Notes under the pieces: model-generated
What the model was told of the DNA's origin: nothing
Database searches by the model: none
Seen by the model: the letters and a program-made list of their open reading frames with translations, nothing else
In this document: positions 11,757 through 13,749 of the stretch, piece after piece
How positions within the stretch are numbered: position 1 is the first letter of the stretch
How the letters are laid out: every line of letters starts with the position of its first letter
Program-made: the position numbers and the translations under genes
DNA from: Patescibacteria group bacterium
GTDB taxonomy: Bacteria; Patescibacteriota; Minisyncoccia; Portnoybacterales; GWB1-42-6
Direction of reading: 5' to 3'
Length of the DNA: 13,749 nucleotides
NCBI GenBank assembly: GCA_018818145.1
Contig: JAHIST010000003.1
Span: 1-13,749 of the forward strand

Positions 11757-12607
11757 ATATCAACATTCGCTCCTTTTCTGTTTATGGTGTTGGTCAGATA
11801 AAGTTTTGAAAATTTCTCTTTTACCCTTTTTATGCCTGAATTCAACACGCCGTGGGTTATTAGCGCGATTGCTTCCTTTGCACCTGATTTTATAACAGTT
11901 TCGTGGAATTTGTAAAGAGTGCCGCCTGTTTCCAGCAAATCGTCAATAACCCCTATTATTTTTCCTTCAATGGGTATTTGCGGCGAATAGCTTTCTACCC
12001 TGAAAGAATCCAGTCTTTTTTTCTTTAATCCTTTTATGCCGGTCCGCCTTTTTCCGCCCTTGTCGGGCGAGAGAAACAAAATATCTTCGCCCCGCTTAGC
12101 GGGGTCGCCAAAATCCTCTTTAGCTTTGGCCAATAAAATCGGAATTGAGGAAAGACTGATTATGGGATAATTTTTAACCCAAGCCATTTTTCCAAAATGC
12201 GGGTCAATAGCGTAGATTTTTTGGACTTCGTAGTAATGCAGAAATTTTTTAATTAGACTTTCGGCGACATTGCCCTCGCCGTGCTGGAACACGTGGTCCT
12301 GCTGGCCGTAAGGGAAATAAGTGAAAAATAATTCCGGTTTTATAGTGTGGTCGCGCAAAATGTGCAGCAGCAGTTTTAATTCCATTAAGCCGTCGTTTGG
12401 GTTGGGAGCGCCCGAATGTAAGACAATCACTCGTTTGCCTTTCAGGTTTTTTACGCCGCGGATTCGCATATAAATTTCGCCGTCCGGAAAAAATCTTTTC
12501 CCTTCTTTATTTTTTTCAGGCAAAATCAGCTCAAGGCCCCTGGCTTTCTTTTTCAAATTTTCCACCAAGTGTTCGGTTGTGGAGGTAAAAATTATGGAAG
12601 GTTTCAT
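11723..12607 (-). CDS. prs: Ribose-phosphate pyrophosphokinase (PRPP synthetase), short divergent form
   Basis: 294 residues, shorter than the usual 310-320. Family landmarks: FPDGEIYMRI, the segment HSGAPNPNDGLMELKLLL, TYFPYGQQDHVF in place of the common YARQDR, AIDPHFG (Mg-ATP His/Asp), LSPDKGG (pyrophosphate loop), a basic KKKRLD segment like the archaeal catalytic loop, and VIDDLLETGGTL, the PRPP-binding loop. It makes PRPP from ribose-5-phosphate and ATP for nucleotide synthesis, so it uses the pentose output of the neighbouring gnd-pgl-zwf operon. The YGQQDH variant replaces an ATP-contacting Arg with Gln, so activity or specificity may differ. A palindrome at 12090-12104 adds the GDPAKRGED stretch. 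Its promoter at 12610-12638 places the start of the RNA almost on the ATG. Confidence 0.88.
   Translation of the reverse strand: MKPSIIFTSTTEHLVENLKKKARGLELILPEKNKEGKRFFPDGEIYMRIRGVKNLKGKRVIVLHSGAPNPNDGLMELKLLLHILRDHTIKPELFFTYFPYGQQDHVFQHGEGNVAESLIKKFLHYYEVQKIYAIDPHFGKMAWVKNYPIISLSSIPILLAKAKEDFGDPAKRGEDILFLSPDKGGKRRTGIKGLKKKRLDSFRVESYSPQIPIEGKIIGVIDDLLETGGTLYKFHETVIKSGAKEAIALITHGVLNSGIKRVKEKFSKLYLTNTINRKGANVDITDLIIKTFRL
12090..12104. repeat. Perfect GC palindrome inside prs
   Basis: CCCCGCTTAGCGGGG has 7-bp arms around one base. It encodes part of the GDPAKRGED stretch between LLAKAKEDF and ILFLSPDKGG. It shares CGCCCCGCTT (12088-12097) with the insertion core in fpg (2061-2070). Confidence 0.6.
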
Positions 12608-12609
12608 TG

Positions 12610-12638
12610 TTTATATTTTATTTGAATTTATGAGTCAA
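12610..12638 (-). promoter_or_regulatory. Promoter of prs
   Basis: On the minus strand, TTGACT (12633-12638), a 17-nt spacer and TATAAA (12610-12615). The start point would fall at about 12602-12604, on or just inside the ATG at 12607, and no Shine-Dalgarno precedes it. Confidence 0.6.
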
Positions 12639-12683
12639 GAGCCCAGTTGAAATTTTTTGATTACCTTTTACGCTGTTACGTTA

Positions 12684-12716
12684 TTGACATTTTGTTAATT
12701 ATGGGAGTATTATAAT
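12684..12716 (+). promoter_or_regulatory. Promoter of the isolated plus-strand gene
   Basis: A perfect TTGACA (12684-12689) is followed by overlapping -10 candidates: TATTAT (12708-12713, spacer 18) and TATAAT (12711-12716, spacer 21). The 5' leader would be about 55-60 nt. It is divergent from the prs promoter, with about 45 nt between the two -35 boxes. Confidence 0.6.
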
Positions 12717-12760
12717 GATGAAACAGTTCATTTTATTTCCAAGTCATTAGGCTGTAAATA

Positions 12761-12774
12761 AGGAGGAAAGGAGG
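12761..12774 (+). promoter_or_regulatory. Doubled Shine-Dalgarno sequence
   Basis: AGGAGG at 12761-12766 and AAGGAGG at 12768-12774 lie 12 and 4 nt before the ATG at 12779. Most genes here have no such site, so it firmly supports this start. Confidence 0.8.
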
Positions 12775-12778
12775 ATTT

Positions 12779-13051
12779 ATGACCATCGATGACGTCAAGA
12801 AAATAATTACAGAGGGAGCTTTAACTAGAAAAAATAAGGATAAAGCGCAAGGACTCCAAGTTGCAGAAGGATTGATTATTCTTCATAAATACAATCCCAA
12901 TCTAAGGTGTAGCGGTCAAAGTCCTGGAAGTTTACTTGTTTGCTATGAAGAAGAAATAGTTACACGTATGAGCAAAGACGATCTTATGGAGCTTGGCAGT
13001 TTGGGCTGGTTTATTAGTAGCTACTACGTCAGCTGTTGGCAAACTTTATAA
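12779..13051 (+). CDS. Isolated 90-aa protein of unknown function
   Basis: The only convincing plus-strand gene. It encodes 90 residues beginning MTIDDVKKIITEGAL, mixed charged and hydrophobic, with no signal peptide or membrane helix. The C-terminal third (MSKDDLMELGSLGWFISSYYVSCWQTL region) has aromatic residues and a DDL-x3-LGW pattern seen in many small uncharacterised proteins; I do not recognise the family. Three cysteines (in LRCSGQ, LLVCYEE and VSCWQT) are spread out and do not look like a zinc knuckle. It is a true expressed unit judging from its own promoter, doubled ribosome-binding site and terminator at 13077. It could be a small regulatory, phage-derived or stress protein; nothing in the sequence decides this. 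Confidence 0.8.
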   Translation: MTIDDVKKIITEGALTRKNKDKAQGLQVAEGLIILHKYNPNLRCSGQSPGSLLVCYEEEIVTRMSKDDLMELGSLGWFISSYYVSCWQTL

Positions 13052-13076
13052 CTCGCTGTAATTAACACTATGCCGT

Positions 13077-13110
13077 ATGCCGTCTAACAAGACGGCATTT
13101 TCTTTTTCTA
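13077..13110 (+). terminator. Intrinsic terminator of the plus-strand gene
   Basis: ATGCCGTC (13077-13084), a six-base loop and GACGGCAT (13091-13098) form a perfect 8-bp stem, followed by TTTCTTTTTCT. The T tract is on the plus side only. Confidence 0.9.
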
Positions 13111-13127
13111 AAAAAATTCATAAGATC

Positions 13128-13749
13128 TCAAATTGTCGCCCTTTCCGCTTTTTGCTGGCAATCGCAGGTTCGCTTCGTAGGCAGGTTTTTGATGATTTCG
13201 GAAATTAATTCTTTAAGTTTGGCGGTGTTTTTTTTGAAATTCGCCAAAACTTCGCCAATTGAGACGGGCTTGACTTTTTTGCCGGCATAAATTCCGGCGT
13301 CGTAATCGGTAACAAGCGAGATATTCAAATAGCAAATCCCCTGCTCCGCGGCTAAAACGACTTCGGGATATTGGGTCATATTAATGACATCACAGCCCAT
13401 TTTGGCATAAAAAATACTTTCGGCCACGGTTGAAAATCTCGGTCCTTCAATTATCACCGCAGTTCCTTTCGGATGGGCTTTAAGATTTAATTTTTTTGCT
13501 TGATTGGCAGTTATTTTTCGCAAATTTTCGCAATAGGGATATGCGGTTTCAATGTGGGCGACCCTCGGGCCGTGAAAAAAAGTAGCGTCTCGTTTTTTTG
13601 TTCGGTCAATAAACTGGTCGCAGATAACAAAATCGCCGGGCTTGATTTTTTCTTTGAGCGAACCGACGGCGCTTGGCGCAATGATTATTTCCGCACCAAG
13701 TTTTTTCAGCGCGGCGACGTTGGCTTTATAAGGAATTTTGTGTGGTGGA
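13128..13749 (-). CDS. Methylthioadenosine/purine nucleoside phosphorylase, C-terminal part
   Basis: The open frame runs unbroken to the window edge, so the true start lies beyond 13749. Over about 207 residues it follows the MTAP family: KIPYKANVAALKKLG, APSAVGSLKEKIKPGD, ICDQFIDRTKKRDATFF, VAHIETAYPYC, IIEGPRFSTVAES, GCDVINMTQYPEVVLA and VTDYDAG. The EGPRFS and MTxxPE segments form the base- and ribose-binding site. It cleaves 5'-methylthioadenosine, or a purine nucleoside, with phosphate. Exact preference cannot be fixed without the N-terminus. The last ~18 residues (LPTKRTCDCQQKAERATI) look unlike the family and may be encoded by a repeat-derived tail around 13165-13185. It is transcribed towards the plus-strand gene and has no obvious terminator of its own. 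Confidence 0.88.
   Translation of the reverse strand, partial: PPHKIPYKANVAALKKLGAEIIIAPSAVGSLKEKIKPGDFVICDQFIDRTKKRDATFFHGPRVAHIETAYPYCENLRKITANQAKKLNLKAHPKGTAVIIEGPRFSTVAESIFYAKMGCDVINMTQYPEVVLAAEQGICYLNISLVTDYDAGIYAGKKVKPVSIGEVLANFKKNTAKLKELISEIIKNLPTKRTCDCQQKAERATI

Noticed and set aside
1..13749. Recoding of TGA as glycine or tryptophan (SR1/Gracilibacteria or Mycoplasma style)
   Set aside because: TGA serves as the terminal stop of zwf and the phosphorylase, and no gene contains an in-frame TGA at a conserved position.

Overview
The window is AT-rich and compact, and almost every gene lies on the minus strand. Stop codons are ordinary TAA/TAG/TGA, with no sign of TGA recoding. The short single-domain enzymes, very small intergenic gaps, scarcity of Shine-Dalgarno sites, heptamer-period AT-rich repeats and palindromic inserts inside genes suggest a Candidate Phyla Radiation (Patescibacteria/Parcubacteria-like) bacterium. 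That placement is inference from style and content; no rRNA or ribosomal protein is present to confirm it.

Layout, left to right (all minus strand unless noted). (1) Positions 1-2354: a truncated membrane-anchored cyclophilin, a short SpoU/TrmH-type RNA methyltransferase, a small two-helix membrane protein with a coiled-coil tail, and the DNA glycosylase Fpg/MutM. Fpg is flanked on both sides by paired inverted copies of a hairpin repeat. (2) Positions 2467-2996: a gene-free block with its own minus-strand promoter, strong local hairpins and an intrinsic terminator. I read it as an unidentified structured non-coding RNA of about 490 nt. (3) Positions 3012-7576: a copper-homeostasis operon. 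A CsoR-type copper-sensing repressor sits behind a good promoter and a CsoR-like operator. It is followed by a Met-rich membrane SHOCT protein, an HMA / DsbD-SafE-like / cupredoxin fusion, and a CopA Cu+-ATPase. (4) Positions 7577-11154: a complete oxidative pentose-phosphate operon, gnd-pgl-zwf, ending in a terminator that abuts the copper operator. (5) Positions 11195-12638: a PRPP synthetase gene with its own promoter, then a small exported protein and a terminator. (6) Positions 12684-13110, plus strand: an isolated 90-aa gene of unknown function with its own promoter, strong ribosome-binding sequence and terminator. (7) Positions 13128-13749: the C-terminal part of a methylthioadenosine/purine phosphorylase whose start lies outside the window.

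How the genes fit together: gnd, pgl and zwf turn glucose-6-phosphate into ribulose-5-phosphate and NADPH. PRPP synthetase uses the derived ribose-5-phosphate, and the phosphorylase belongs to purine/methionine salvage, so the right half is a pentose-to-nucleotide cluster. The left-centre is a self-contained copper sensing and export system. The most unusual features are the uncharacterised RNA-like block at about 2470-2961, the coding-sequence-invading repeats (three in copA, one in fpg, probably one in prs), the three-domain copper fusion protein, and intercistronic segments with pairing potential, especially between pgl and zwf.
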